Assembly: GCF_018271995.1 (NCBI RefSeq) | Contig: NZ_JAGUCO010000004.1 | Coordinates: 288,544-352,543, forward strand | From: Carboxylicivirga linearis | Lineage (GTDB): Bacteria > Bacteroidota > Bacteroidia > Bacteroidales > Marinilabiliaceae | Length of the DNA stretch: 64,000 nt | Reading direction: 5' to 3' | In this document: one piece after another, positions 17,840 to 26,346 of the stretch | Numbering within the stretch: position 1 is the stretch's first letter | Layout of the letters: each line of letters begins with the position of its first letter | Made by a program: the position numbers and the translations under genes | The notes under the pieces: model-generated | The model's database searches: none | Told to the model about the DNA's origin: nothing | The model's input: the letters and a program-made list of their open reading frames with translations, nothing else

Positions 17840-18495
17840 TGAAGAAATACTGGGATGAACTGAAGACTTTCTATCTGAAAAACCGACTATGGATTTTGGG
17901 TGGATTGTTCTTTCTATTGATGATGCAGATTTGCAGTCAGGGTGGTAAGGTACAAAACACAACACCTGTATCTACAGAAATTTCAGAACAAACGGAACAT
18001 TCTTTGGATGAACTTGAGTCGTTAACCAATTCAACCACTGACGTAAACAATCAACGCAAAACCTTCAACAGCGATTATCTATTGTTGTTAATGGGATTAG
18101 GCTTGCTGTATTACGTAGCCATGAAACGCAAATGGTTTCATAAACTAGCTCCTTCCATTGTTTGGGTATCGTTAAAGATAAAGAGGCTAAAAGGTTCTAA
18201 AACAAAATTGGGTAGAATAACGGTTGTCAACAAAACCAAAGGTAATCTTACTTTTGACGCTCCTGTTTTGGTATTTGGAGCTCCTTTCAAAAAATCACGT
18301 AAGTTTAGGCTAAAGAGTGGTAGTAATAATATTTTTCCCCTTACCCTTACGCCCAATACATCGCACAAAATAACAATCGACATTGATCAGTTCACAACTA
18401 AAGCCGGTGTTGATAAGAGTTACAGCCTCTTAAAAGTTGAATTAACAGATACTCATCAAAAGAAATATTCGTCCATTTGGAAGTTGTTGCTTTAA
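17839..18495 (+). CDS. Membrane-anchored protein of unknown function
   Basis: A 218-residue protein. Two hydrophobic segments (about 18-33, RLWILGGLFFLLMMQIC, and about 74-90, LLLLMGLGLLYYVAM) flank a polar Ser/Thr/Glu-rich loop. The soluble C-terminal part (about 105-218) is beta-rich and looks like a small immunoglobulin-type or LEA-14-like sandwich (GNLTFDAPVLVFGAPFKKS, then LTPNTSHKITIDIDQF). It starts on the stop codon of the preceding gene, and a TlpA-type thioredoxin gene follows 46 bases later. No function is assigned. Confidence 0.7.
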   Translation: MKKYWDELKTFYLKNRLWILGGLFFLLMMQICSQGGKVQNTTPVSTEISEQTEHSLDELESLTNSTTDVNNQRKTFNSDYLLLLMGLGLLYYVAMKRKWFHKLAPSIVWVSLKIKRLKGSKTKLGRITVVNKTKGNLTFDAPVLVFGAPFKKSRKFRLKSGSNNIFPLTLTPNTSHKITIDIDQFTTKAGVDKSYSLLKVELTDTHQKKYSSIWKLLL

Positions 18496-18541
18496 CCAAA
18501 TAGTTTTACGTTTGTTACATTCTAGCTAAGCATCATTTATT

Positions 18542-19150
18542 ATGGAAAAGAAGAGAGGATTTTGGGCCGAGCAATGGCATAAGTATCGACGAAAGAAAAC
18601 CATTTGGGGCATAGCCTTCGATTTTATATTCACTGCCTTGCTGATTTCAATGCTGTTTCCTGCTTCACGAAAAATAGTATCGGCAACCATCATTCGCTAC
18701 AGCATGTTTCAGCCCCGCGAAACAGAAGATTTAATTTATCTGAAAGAGAATGATTACAATTGGTATTTAGTAGATATGAATGGAAATCGTCATCAGTTTT
18801 CTGAGTTTAAAGGACAAGCTGTTTTTTTAAACTTATGGGCTACCTGGTGTCCTCCGTGCATAGCAGAAATGCCTTCGATTCAGCGCTTATATAGTGAGTA
18901 CGGCGATAAAATGGCATTTGTATTAGCCAGCCAGGAAGAAGCCAATATTATACAAGCATTTGTAGAATCAAAAGGTTATACTTTTCCCATTTATAATCTG
19001 GCTGGTGGTATGCCAGATGTGTTGAGTTCAAGAAGCATTCCTGCTTCTTTTTTAATATCACCCGAAGGAAAAGTGATAATGAAAAAGCAAGGAGCTGCCA
19101 AATGGGATGGCAAAAAGGTTAAGCAGATTCTGGATGAAATGATTCAATAA
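18542..19150 (+). CDS. Membrane-anchored TlpA/ResA-type thioredoxin
   Basis: A 202-residue protein. A basic N-terminus and one transmembrane segment (about 22-42) anchor it in the inner membrane, with the thioredoxin domain (about 72-202) outside. The active site is Cys103-Pro-Pro-Cys106 in LWATWCPPCIAEMP, with the cis-Pro region in RSIPASFLI. ResA/TlpA proteins reduce disulfides in apocytochrome c or in other envelope proteins; a CcsBA protein at 37299 could be the pathway it serves, but that link is inference. A terminator overlaps the end of the next convergent gene. Confidence 0.88.
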   Translation: MEKKRGFWAEQWHKYRRKKTIWGIAFDFIFTALLISMLFPASRKIVSATIIRYSMFQPRETEDLIYLKENDYNWYLVDMNGNRHQFSEFKGQAVFLNLWATWCPPCIAEMPSIQRLYSEYGDKMAFVLASQEEANIIQAFVESKGYTFPIYNLAGGMPDVLSSRSIPASFLISPEGKVIMKKQGAAKWDGKKVKQILDEMIQ

Positions 19151-19162
19151 AAACTGCATATA

Positions 19163-19199
19163 CAAAAAGCCCTCTGAGGATGTCAAAGGGCATTTTTTT
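19163..19199 (+). terminator. Terminator after the TlpA-type gene
   Basis: GCCCT pairs with AGGGC over a 13-base loop and is followed by TTTTTTT. It reaches the last bases of the convergent gene at 19198. Confidence 0.65.
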
Positions 19200-19677
19200 A
19201 AAAACAATAGCGAACTGCTATTCCAAATCCGCCGCCATAAGCCTTCAAGCGATTGATCAAACCAAATTCCGGACGGTAATCAATAGCCAGCTGTAATGGA
19301 ATTTCGGCAAATCGATACTCAGCACCAACATTGACAGAGGCAGCCAGGTATAACCCGCCATCATTCTCATAAAAATTTCTTTTTTCGGTCCAATACCCTA
19401 AAGCCGGCCCGGCACCCAAATACCAGTAAAAACCACTTTCGATAGGCATTACCCATTGGTATAAACCAGTAAAAGTCCAGCCTTTCCAATAGCGTCCTCC
19501 GCCCCAACCTAAATCAAGTTCCATACGGTTGGTGTTTAAGGCTTGTTGATAAGATATCTCTCCAATATAATCAGTACCTAATCCAAAACGCAGACCAATA
19601 GCCGACTGACTTTTTTCCTGTGCCGATGCAAATAAACAAATACCTGTAATAGCAATTAACAGAATTACTTTCTTCAT
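19198..19677 (-). CDS. Small outer-membrane beta-barrel protein
   Basis: A 159-residue protein with a signal peptide (1-19, ending FASAQ) and a mature part built of glycine- and aromatic-rich strands (LRFGLGTDYIGEISYQQ, MELDLGWGGGRYW). The C-terminus GGGFGIAVRYCF ends in Phe, as in BAM-inserted barrels, with an unusual Cys before it. Role unknown; probably a structural or small-channel protein. Confidence 0.75.
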   Translation of the reverse strand: MKKVILLIAITGICLFASAQEKSQSAIGLRFGLGTDYIGEISYQQALNTNRMELDLGWGGGRYWKGWTFTGLYQWVMPIESGFYWYLGAGPALGYWTEKRNFYENDGGLYLAASVNVGAEYRFAEIPLQLAIDYRPEFGLINRLKAYGGGFGIAVRYCF

Positions 19678-19770
19678 TAGTTAATGGTTTAAAAAAATTA
19701 CGATTGAAATGGACTGGCTTTTTCTTTGAGGCCACAAAGATAAGTTGATTAACTATGTGAACAACACCTA

Positions 19771-19810
19771 AAATAAAAAAGCCCCTGCTGAATAAATCAA
19801 CAAGGGCCTA
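19771..19810 (-). terminator. Terminator of the GH30 gene at 19831
   Basis: On the minus strand GCCCttGtTGA and TCAgCagGGGC form an interrupted stem followed by TTTTTT. It marks the downstream end of the polysaccharide locus. Confidence 0.75.
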
Positions 19811-19830
19811 ATTAGGGTTGAATTAAGCTA

Positions 19831-21294
19831 TCAATAAACCAAAGTTTGCATTGATCTGGCAGGTATGGTTGTTTCAGTTTCCCACCCATCAACAATCAAC
19901 TTATAGGTAACAGGTTCATCTTTATCATTCATAACTACAGTTACCATCTTATCATCTTCATTAAGGAAAGAGGTACTGATAATGGTGCTTCTGCTTACAG
20001 TAGTACTGATTCGTTTTGCTTCAGGCCTGATAAACTTCGAAAAGTGGCCAATATAATAATACGAAGGAGTATAAATTAATTCTCCTGTATTCGTATCAGC
20101 ATGAATAGGTGCAAAACAAAAGTTACCTACATGGTTAGGTCCACCATTTTGATCCAAAAGAATGTTCCAGTCTGTCCAGCCAACAGTACCGCAGTTAAAA
20201 TCTTTAATCATCGATCGTCCATATCGTTCAGCATTGGTCCAGCGTTGGTATCCGTCCTGCGAGAAGCTTTCTACACAACCTTCAGTAAACAGCAATTCCT
20301 TATCGGGGAACGACTCCTTTACATTTCGTAGGTTATCCCACATAGGTTGTCCTCCAGCCCAGGTTTCGTACCAATGAAAGCCAACTCCCCAGACATATTT
20401 AGCAGCATCAGGATCACCCAATATGGTATTGGCACGATGTGAAATCAAATCACGGTTGTGATCCCAAACTACAATATTTTTATCTCCCAACCCTTCTTTT
20501 GCCAATGTAGGACCTAGGTAATTTTTCAGGAAGTCACGTTCTTCTTCAGCTGTATAAATACACGATTCCCAGGTTTGAACTGCCATAGGTTCATTCTGAA
20601 TGGTTAATCCCCAAATAGGCATCCCTTCGGCTTCGTAAGCTTTTATGAATTTGGCATAGTAGTTAGCCCACGATTGATAATACTCGGGCAATAACTTACC
20701 TCCCTGAAGCATGTTTTCTCTGCCTTTCATAAAGGCTGGAGGGCTCCATGGGCTAGCATAAAAAACCAATGTATCACTGGCATTAGCCATAGCCTTTTTA
20801 ATCATGGGTATTCTATATTGCTGATCGTGCTCAATCGAAAATGAGTTCAGATCCTTATCGCCCTCTTCAATATAAGTATAACTACCGGATGCGAAATCGC
20901 AACTATGAATGGTTGTTCGTAATAAGGTGTAATCAATTCCATCTGATCCAAAATAGGCATTTATCAATTCTTCTTGTTTGTCTTCCGGCAGTTGTGCAAA
21001 TACTTCTGCAGATGCATCGGTGATGGCCCCTCCTATCCCTAAAAAAGTTTGAAACTTTTTTGTCGGATTAACAAAAACTGCAATCTCTGTCTCTAAAGGT
21101 TGATTGGCTTGCGAAAAAGCCAACTGGTCACCAATCGACAACTTATTTTCACCATCCTTTGAAGTGGTGTAAACTGTTATGATCTTTCCTTCTGCCGAAA
21201 ACTCAGAACTCTCCTTAATCGTATTATCTTCCGTTCGCTCTGTTGAACAGGCAAAAAGCAAGAGACTTAATCCAAGCAGGTATGTCTTTTTCAT
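19831..21294 (-). CDS. GH30 glycoside hydrolase, lipoprotein
   Basis: A 487-residue enzyme. The lipobox LLFAC puts the lipid on Cys16, so it is membrane-anchored and probably on the cell surface. The (beta/alpha)8 barrel spans about 75-410, followed by the beta-sandwich usual in GH30 (to 487). Catalytic residues: acid/base Glu235 in TIQNEPMAVQ and nucleophile Glu338 in LLFTEGCVES. GH30 includes beta-1,6-glucanases, glucosylceramidases and xylanases; in a Bacteroidota PUL a beta-glucan target is likely but not proven. A long inverted repeat lies just upstream (21318-21367). Confidence 0.9.
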   Translation of the reverse strand: MKKTYLLGLSLLLFACSTERTEDNTIKESSEFSAEGKIITVYTTSKDGENKLSIGDQLAFSQANQPLETEIAVFVNPTKKFQTFLGIGGAITDASAEVFAQLPEDKQEELINAYFGSDGIDYTLLRTTIHSCDFASGSYTYIEEGDKDLNSFSIEHDQQYRIPMIKKAMANASDTLVFYASPWSPPAFMKGRENMLQGGKLLPEYYQSWANYYAKFIKAYEAEGMPIWGLTIQNEPMAVQTWESCIYTAEEERDFLKNYLGPTLAKEGLGDKNIVVWDHNRDLISHRANTILGDPDAAKYVWGVGFHWYETWAGGQPMWDNLRNVKESFPDKELLFTEGCVESFSQDGYQRWTNAERYGRSMIKDFNCGTVGWTDWNILLDQNGGPNHVGNFCFAPIHADTNTGELIYTPSYYYIGHFSKFIRPEAKRISTTVSRSTIISTSFLNEDDKMVTVVMNDKDEPVTYKLIVDGWETETTIPARSMQTLVY

Positions 21295-21317
21295 ATATCA
21301 AATCGTTTTTTAAAACT

Positions 21318-21367
21318 CGTTAATCCACTTTATAAGCTCTAAACTATAGCACTAAAGTGAATTAACG
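21318..21367. promoter_or_regulatory. 15-bp inverted repeat upstream of the GH30 gene
   Basis: CGTTAATCCACTTTA (21318-21332) and TAAAGTGAATTAACG (21353-21367) are reverse complements at 14 of 15 positions, separated by 20 bases. The near arm is 24 bases before the GH30 start codon. It could be an operator for a PUL regulator or an mRNA hairpin in the leader. No similar site was found before the other GH30 gene or susC. Confidence 0.5.
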
Positions 21368-21520
21368 AAAAGGTATCTCTCAGATATGAGTTTATTGTGA
21401 GTTTTAATTTTAGTTTGTTAGTATTTAGTCAGAAGGCAGTAGTCGTATTTGATTTTCACAGAGCATTTAATTGGTATCATGTAAATCATTCTAAAGTCCA
21501 GCTTCTAATGTATCAACCAA

Positions 21521-22978
21521 CTACTCCTTTCCCCAAACATAAGTAGCAACGGCTTTACCTGACAATTTAGCACTGATCATCTCGTCTTCCCATTCGATGT
21601 TAAATTGCTGCTCCGTATCACCATTATTTAGTACAATAATCACTACCGAACCGTTTAGATTTTCAAAAGCTACATTGGCTAAATTTCCGGGTTGATTACT
21701 TTGTATCCGAACCGATCCCGGACGGGCGAATTTGGATGCATGAGCAATAATATAATAAGCCGGATTACGAACCACATTATCACCATCAATTGTTAAGGCT
21801 CCCAGACATTCGGTACATCCTCCATCAGTGTGAGGCTCTAAAGCCGAATTAGCAGCCAGATTCCATTCCAGAACATTTTTACACCAGTTGCGACTGGCAC
21901 CAATAATCAGATTGTTAATATGCCAGACCATGTCATCACCAAAACTGCCTGGTGCACCAATCCACTGCTCAGTAAAATACAGGTTTTTGTCAGGGTGAGC
22001 ATTGTGTACCTGACTTAAATTACTGATATCACCTCCATACAAGTGAAAGGCCGATCCATCAACATATTTATTGGCTTCTGCATCATCTAAAATAGTTATT
22101 GGATAATCAGGGCGATCAGCATTATGATCGTATACAATTATTTTGGTTCCAATGTTGGCAGCTTCGAAGGCAGGCCCCAGATGATTTTTTACAAACTCAG
22201 CCTGATCTTCAGCCGGCATATACAGGCTGGGATTATTACCCGGATGCAATGGTTCATTCTGAACGGTTATGGCATCGATGGTAATGCCTTCTTTGGCCAT
22301 TTCTTCAACATACTTAATAAAATATCTGGCATAAGCGCCATAGTATTCCTTTAGTAATTCGCCTCCTTTGGTTGCACCATTGGTCTTCATCCATGTTGGT
22401 GGCGACCAGGGCGAACCTAAAATTTTAATATCAGGGTTGATGGCCAATATTTCTTTCAAAACAGGAATCAATGCTTTTTTATCAGGAGCTAACGAGAAAT
22501 GCTCCATATTGACATCTGTTTCACCTGCATTTAAATCATTGTATGAAAATGGCTCAGGATCCAAATCGGAAGCACCAATACTAATACGAAGATAGCTTAC
22601 GCCGATATTGTTATCCTCATGGTTGAATAATTCGTATAAAAGAGCACTACGTTTGGTATCACTCATATTTTTAAGGTGAATAGCACTTCCACCGGTTAAG
22701 GTATATCCGAAACCATCCATCTCCTGAAATTGTGTTTCGGTATCGATGGTGATGGTTGGATTATTATTCGGATCAATATTACTGAAGCTCACATCCTGCT
22801 TAGCAAATTTAGAGCTTCCATCATACGTTGAAAGATAGCTAACCACATCCAATGCCTCAGGAACTACTGGAGGAGGCGGAGTTGTTCCTTCCGACTCTTT
22901 ATTACACCGTGTTCCCATCAACCCCATGGTTATTAGCAATACTAAGGGTGCTGAATATCTGTTTATTTTAAATTTCAT
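21521..22978 (-). CDS. GH30 glycoside hydrolase, lipoprotein
   Basis: A 485-residue enzyme. The lipobox LMGTRC makes Cys25 the lipidated residue, and a proline-rich linker (TTPPPPVVPE) follows, as in surface-exposed SusE/F and GH lipoproteins. Catalytic residues: acid/base Glu242 in TVQNEPLHPG and nucleophile Glu337 in LYFTEQWIG. It resembles the glucan-type GH30 group more than the protein at 19831 does, judging by the GSPWSPPTWMK and YFTEQW motifs, though this is a visual impression. It shares the locus with SusC, SusD and a SusE-like lipoprotein; a 152-bp spacer with a two-hairpin repeat separates it from the SusE-like gene. Confidence 0.9.
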   Translation of the reverse strand: MKFKINRYSAPLVLLITMGLMGTRCNKESEGTTPPPPVVPEALDVVSYLSTYDGSSKFAKQDVSFSNIDPNNNPTITIDTETQFQEMDGFGYTLTGGSAIHLKNMSDTKRSALLYELFNHEDNNIGVSYLRISIGASDLDPEPFSYNDLNAGETDVNMEHFSLAPDKKALIPVLKEILAINPDIKILGSPWSPPTWMKTNGATKGGELLKEYYGAYARYFIKYVEEMAKEGITIDAITVQNEPLHPGNNPSLYMPAEDQAEFVKNHLGPAFEAANIGTKIIVYDHNADRPDYPITILDDAEANKYVDGSAFHLYGGDISNLSQVHNAHPDKNLYFTEQWIGAPGSFGDDMVWHINNLIIGASRNWCKNVLEWNLAANSALEPHTDGGCTECLGALTIDGDNVVRNPAYYIIAHASKFARPGSVRIQSNQPGNLANVAFENLNGSVVIIVLNNGDTEQQFNIEWEDEMISAKLSGKAVATYVWGKE

Positions 22979-23034
22979 CTCTACTTTTTAATAGGTTGTT
23001 CTTAAGGGCTTATGCTTATTTATTGATGAACATT

Positions 23035-23094
23035 ACCCCTCTCCATCCTCCCTTTTCGAGGGAGGATACTTCTCCAAGTGGAGATGGAGGGATA
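23035..23094. repeat. Two-hairpin repeat between the SusE-like and GH30 genes
   Basis: An outer stem (CTCCATC at 23041-23047 with GATGGAG at 23083-23089) encloses two hairpins: TCCTCCC/GGGAGGA (23046-23066) and TCTCC/GGAGA (23071-23084). The stem ends overlap by a base or two, so the folds may alternate. The plan matches the core of the MITE at 1885-1943. In the PUL transcript it could slow decay or reduce read-through from susCDE into the GH30 genes. Confidence 0.5.
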
Positions 23095-23130
23095 ACAAAA
23101 CCACCAAGTTATTTATATTACTTTCTTAAT

Positions 23131-24825
23131 TTATTGCATCACAAACTCATAATTTCCAGTTGAGTAATCATCAGCTACCACAATGGTAATATCATATGTT
23201 CCATCACTTGATATATTGCGGAAATTGGAACCACCCTGGTTGGTCATCGTTCCGCTTAATGCGGTTTCATCATCGGCACCGAAGGAAACATCCCAGGGAG
23301 AGTTGAATTTCGATTCATGCGTTGCATAACAATCGGCTGTAACCGTGAAAGTATATGGATGTACATAGGTCATTTCTGTCTCAGTACGTGCATCCCATCC
23401 GCCATCGGCATCATCATCCCAATGAAATAATTTCATAGTATAGTAATGCCATGTCAGTTCGTTATTGTTGATATCAACAGTGAATCCAAACATCTGATCT
23501 AACGAAACAGCAAAGGCTGTAGTACTCTCCGACATTGATGCAGAACCTTCAACTTTATCGCCTGATCCTTCACCAATAGTCTCGCTAATGCTATAACTTG
23601 TGCCACTTCCGTCCGATTCAGTATTGATTAATACCTCATCGCTGGTTTGCAGTACCAAATACTTATCTGTTTTAAATACTCCATCACCAACCATCGACAT
23701 TTCATACACATCGGAACTATTCACAATCAAGTACATTCTTTGATCAGGTGCTTTCTCCAGATAAATGGTATATTCATCACCTGTAAGCGTTAAAGTAACT
23801 GTATAATAGCCCACTTCTGATTGTTGAAAATCTTCAAAGGCAACTCCTTGTTCATTTCCAAAATCTTCGCGCACTACTTCGTTACTTGTTCCGCTAACTT
23901 GTTTAATAATGCCTTCCCAGTTGTTATTGGCACGAATGATGTATCCACCTGTTCCCACAAAGCTGATATCCGATTGCCAAACTCCCATTCCCTGATAGGT
24001 AAGAGCTTCATCAGATCCCCATCCACCTTCCAGAGGAGCGCCAATTAGTGCCAAACGATCAATTTTATAGAACGATATTGTCATCGCATCAAAATCGATG
24101 TTGATTCGATAGATTCCATCTTCGTCAACCGTAATTGCTTCACCATCGCGAACCAAAAGACCTTCACTGCTTAAACCGTATGCAATAGCATTTGTACTAC
24201 GACCATTGTAAACCATAAAACCTTCGCCTGCTTTTAGCTCGGTGTACGATTCGTATAAGTTGAGTTTTTCACCTGAACCGTTGAATAAACGCCTCATTAG
24301 AATAGCCGAGTTTACATTATTTCCCACTTCGGTAGCAGCACCCGATATAAATAGTTTATCATCATCGTAGCGGGTTATGGTCATTTCATCTTCGGCCGAA
24401 GTTGATTTTGAAAGGCAGTTGGCAACAACCGTCCATTTCAATTCTAAAGCCTCGCCCGGTTTAAAACCTGCCATGTATAAAGCATCATTCAACTCCATTG
24501 TTGTAACAGAAGCTGACGTACTTTTTCCTGATTCCAGTGATTTAAATGATAAAATTGGTGCCGAAGCATCTGATGCATTCAATGAATCGATCATAACTGT
24601 GTAATAGACACCATAATCTTCGGATGATACGGCCTCATTCCAGTTAAAAACAATTGAACCGTGCGGATTACTTTCATCCAGCACCAAAGAATTATCGTCA
24701 TTTAAAGGTAATGTTGTGGGAGCACTTAACTCCCAGTTACCTTCTGGCTGGAGGTTGCTTTTCTCTTCGCAACCCCAAACCATAATCAAGGCCATTAAGA
24801 CCGTAAGTGTATTTAATTTTTTCAT
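23131..24825 (-). CDS. SusE/SusF-type surface glycan-binding lipoprotein
   Basis: A 564-residue lipoprotein: signal peptide with lipobox VWGC (Cys19). The N-terminal part (about 30-150) is a SusE-like domain with SAPTTLPLND at its start, then GSIVFNWNEAVSSEDYGVYYTV and a SxSATVT-like strand. Tandem beta-sandwich modules follow (about 165-260, 260-360 and 365-460) with the alternation FYKIDRLALIGAPLEGGWGSD typical of SusE/F starch-binding repeats, plus a C-terminal domain (about 460-564) like those of SGBPs. It would hold the glycan at the surface for the SusCD complex. It starts eight bases after susD. Confidence 0.82.
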   Translation of the reverse strand: MKKLNTLTVLMALIMVWGCEEKSNLQPEGNWELSAPTTLPLNDDNSLVLDESNPHGSIVFNWNEAVSSEDYGVYYTVMIDSLNASDASAPILSFKSLESGKSTSASVTTMELNDALYMAGFKPGEALELKWTVVANCLSKSTSAEDEMTITRYDDDKLFISGAATEVGNNVNSAILMRRLFNGSGEKLNLYESYTELKAGEGFMVYNGRSTNAIAYGLSSEGLLVRDGEAITVDEDGIYRINIDFDAMTISFYKIDRLALIGAPLEGGWGSDEALTYQGMGVWQSDISFVGTGGYIIRANNNWEGIIKQVSGTSNEVVREDFGNEQGVAFEDFQQSEVGYYTVTLTLTGDEYTIYLEKAPDQRMYLIVNSSDVYEMSMVGDGVFKTDKYLVLQTSDEVLINTESDGSGTSYSISETIGEGSGDKVEGSASMSESTTAFAVSLDQMFGFTVDINNNELTWHYYTMKLFHWDDDADGGWDARTETEMTYVHPYTFTVTADCYATHESKFNSPWDVSFGADDETALSGTMTNQGGSNFRNISSDGTYDITIVVADDYSTGNYEFVMQ

Positions 24826-24833
24826 AACTCAGT

Positions 24834-26327
24834 CTATAAAGGATTTTGTTCCAAAGAAGGGTTTCTGTCGATTTCCTGTTGCGGTATTGGCAGTAAGATT
24901 TTAGCCTCTGTCATGTTATGAGCAACGGCCTGACCAGTACGCAAATCAATTTCATTCAAGCTGTTCATGGTTTCAACCACTACACCATAACGTACTAAAT
25001 CATCCCAGCGTTGTGCCTCTTGTGCCAATTCCAAACGACGTTCCTTTAGAATAGAAGCCTTCAGAACTTCTTTTGAACTTTTTTGAGCATCGGTTAAATC
25101 GGGCAAATTAACACGGTTACGAATTCGGTTCACCTCTGTAACCGCTTCAGCAAGCTGATTGGTTTCGTTTAATGCTTCGGCTTTCAATAGAACAATGTCG
25201 CCATATCGAAGCAGATACTGACGGTCGCCACTTGACCATCCGGCTGCATTCTTCCACTTATAGCCAAAAGCGACACTATTGGGTGTTGGATTTTCATCAC
25301 TCGGCTCATTAATTCCATAGTATTCATCAATCCACGATACATCTTCGAAAAGGATGGTTGTATTCTTTCTGATTTCATCACCTTCGGAATCAAAGGCTGC
25401 TAACAAATCTTTTGAAGGAGTAATAAATTTGCGCCAGGTATCTCCAGAGATAGAAGGAGGCAATAGCATTTGTGGCCCCCAATTACCATCAGAACCGGCA
25501 ATCCATTGAATTTCCATTATCGATTCTTCATTATTATAATGAGCGCCATCAAAAAGAAACGTGTAATCAATAAGCTTATAATTTGCTTTACTGGCTTCAA
25601 CTTTTGCTATACAATCCAACACTTTGCTATATTCAGGTGATGGCTTTTGAGCATACGCTTTAGCCATCAAAGCCCAGGCTGCACCTGCTGTAGCTCGCGC
25701 CTTATTTACGGCAGCATCACTTCCATAGGTATCAGGCAATAACTGGGTTGCTTCTTCCAGATCGGTAATAATTTGAGCAAAAACTTCTTCTTTGGTCGAT
25801 CGGGGTTTATTAACCACTCCCGGATCGGTTGAAGTTGTTGGATCTAGCACCAATGGCACTCCTCCAAATAAATTCACCAGATTATAATAATGATAAGCCC
25901 TTAAGAACAAAGCTTCTCCTCTGATCTGATCGCGACGCGTTTCTGTTAGCTGAGGATCGGTGACATCCATCACACGCACCATCACAATATTAGCCTTTAA
26001 GATGGCATTGTAAATATTAGACCAACTCTGATAAACCTTATCGTTAGTTGCCGAAACATCTAAATAGTCAACCTCATAAAACGAGGCATTATCACCACCA
26101 GCGTAGTGGTTATCCGATCTTACATCCTGAAACTGTACATTATTCCAAACATAAGCATCGGACTGAAATGATTCGTATGTTCCGGTCAGGGCGGCTTCAA
26201 TCTGACTTAATTTGGTGTATGCACTGGCAGTGGTTTCTTCTGAAATGGGTTTCAGATCGAGAAAATCATCACACGACCATACTGCAGTAGCAATTAATCC
26301 GCTTAATATATAGGTTTTTAATTTCAT
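24834..26327 (-). CDS. SusD/RagB-type nutrient-binding outer-membrane lipoprotein
   Basis: A 497-residue SusD homologue. The lipobox is VWSC (Cys19) followed by DDFLDLKPISEETTASAYTK, the standard SusD N-terminus. Helical TPR-like segments (LRAYHYYNLVNLFGGVPLVLD, about 140-160) and the C-terminal RRLELAQEAQRWDDLVRYG and LLPIPQQEIDRNPSLEQNP are family hallmarks. It acts as the lid over its SusC partner and binds the oligosaccharide at the cell surface. It lies 19 bases downstream of susC. Confidence 0.95.
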   Translation of the reverse strand: MKLKTYILSGLIATAVWSCDDFLDLKPISEETTASAYTKLSQIEAALTGTYESFQSDAYVWNNVQFQDVRSDNHYAGGDNASFYEVDYLDVSATNDKVYQSWSNIYNAILKANIVMVRVMDVTDPQLTETRRDQIRGEALFLRAYHYYNLVNLFGGVPLVLDPTTSTDPGVVNKPRSTKEEVFAQIITDLEEATQLLPDTYGSDAAVNKARATAGAAWALMAKAYAQKPSPEYSKVLDCIAKVEASKANYKLIDYTFLFDGAHYNNEESIMEIQWIAGSDGNWGPQMLLPPSISGDTWRKFITPSKDLLAAFDSEGDEIRKNTTILFEDVSWIDEYYGINEPSDENPTPNSVAFGYKWKNAAGWSSGDRQYLLRYGDIVLLKAEALNETNQLAEAVTEVNRIRNRVNLPDLTDAQKSSKEVLKASILKERRLELAQEAQRWDDLVRYGVVVETMNSLNEIDLRTGQAVAHNMTEAKILLPIPQQEIDRNPSLEQNPL

Positions 26328-26346
26328 CTTTTTCCTATTTTTTGAA

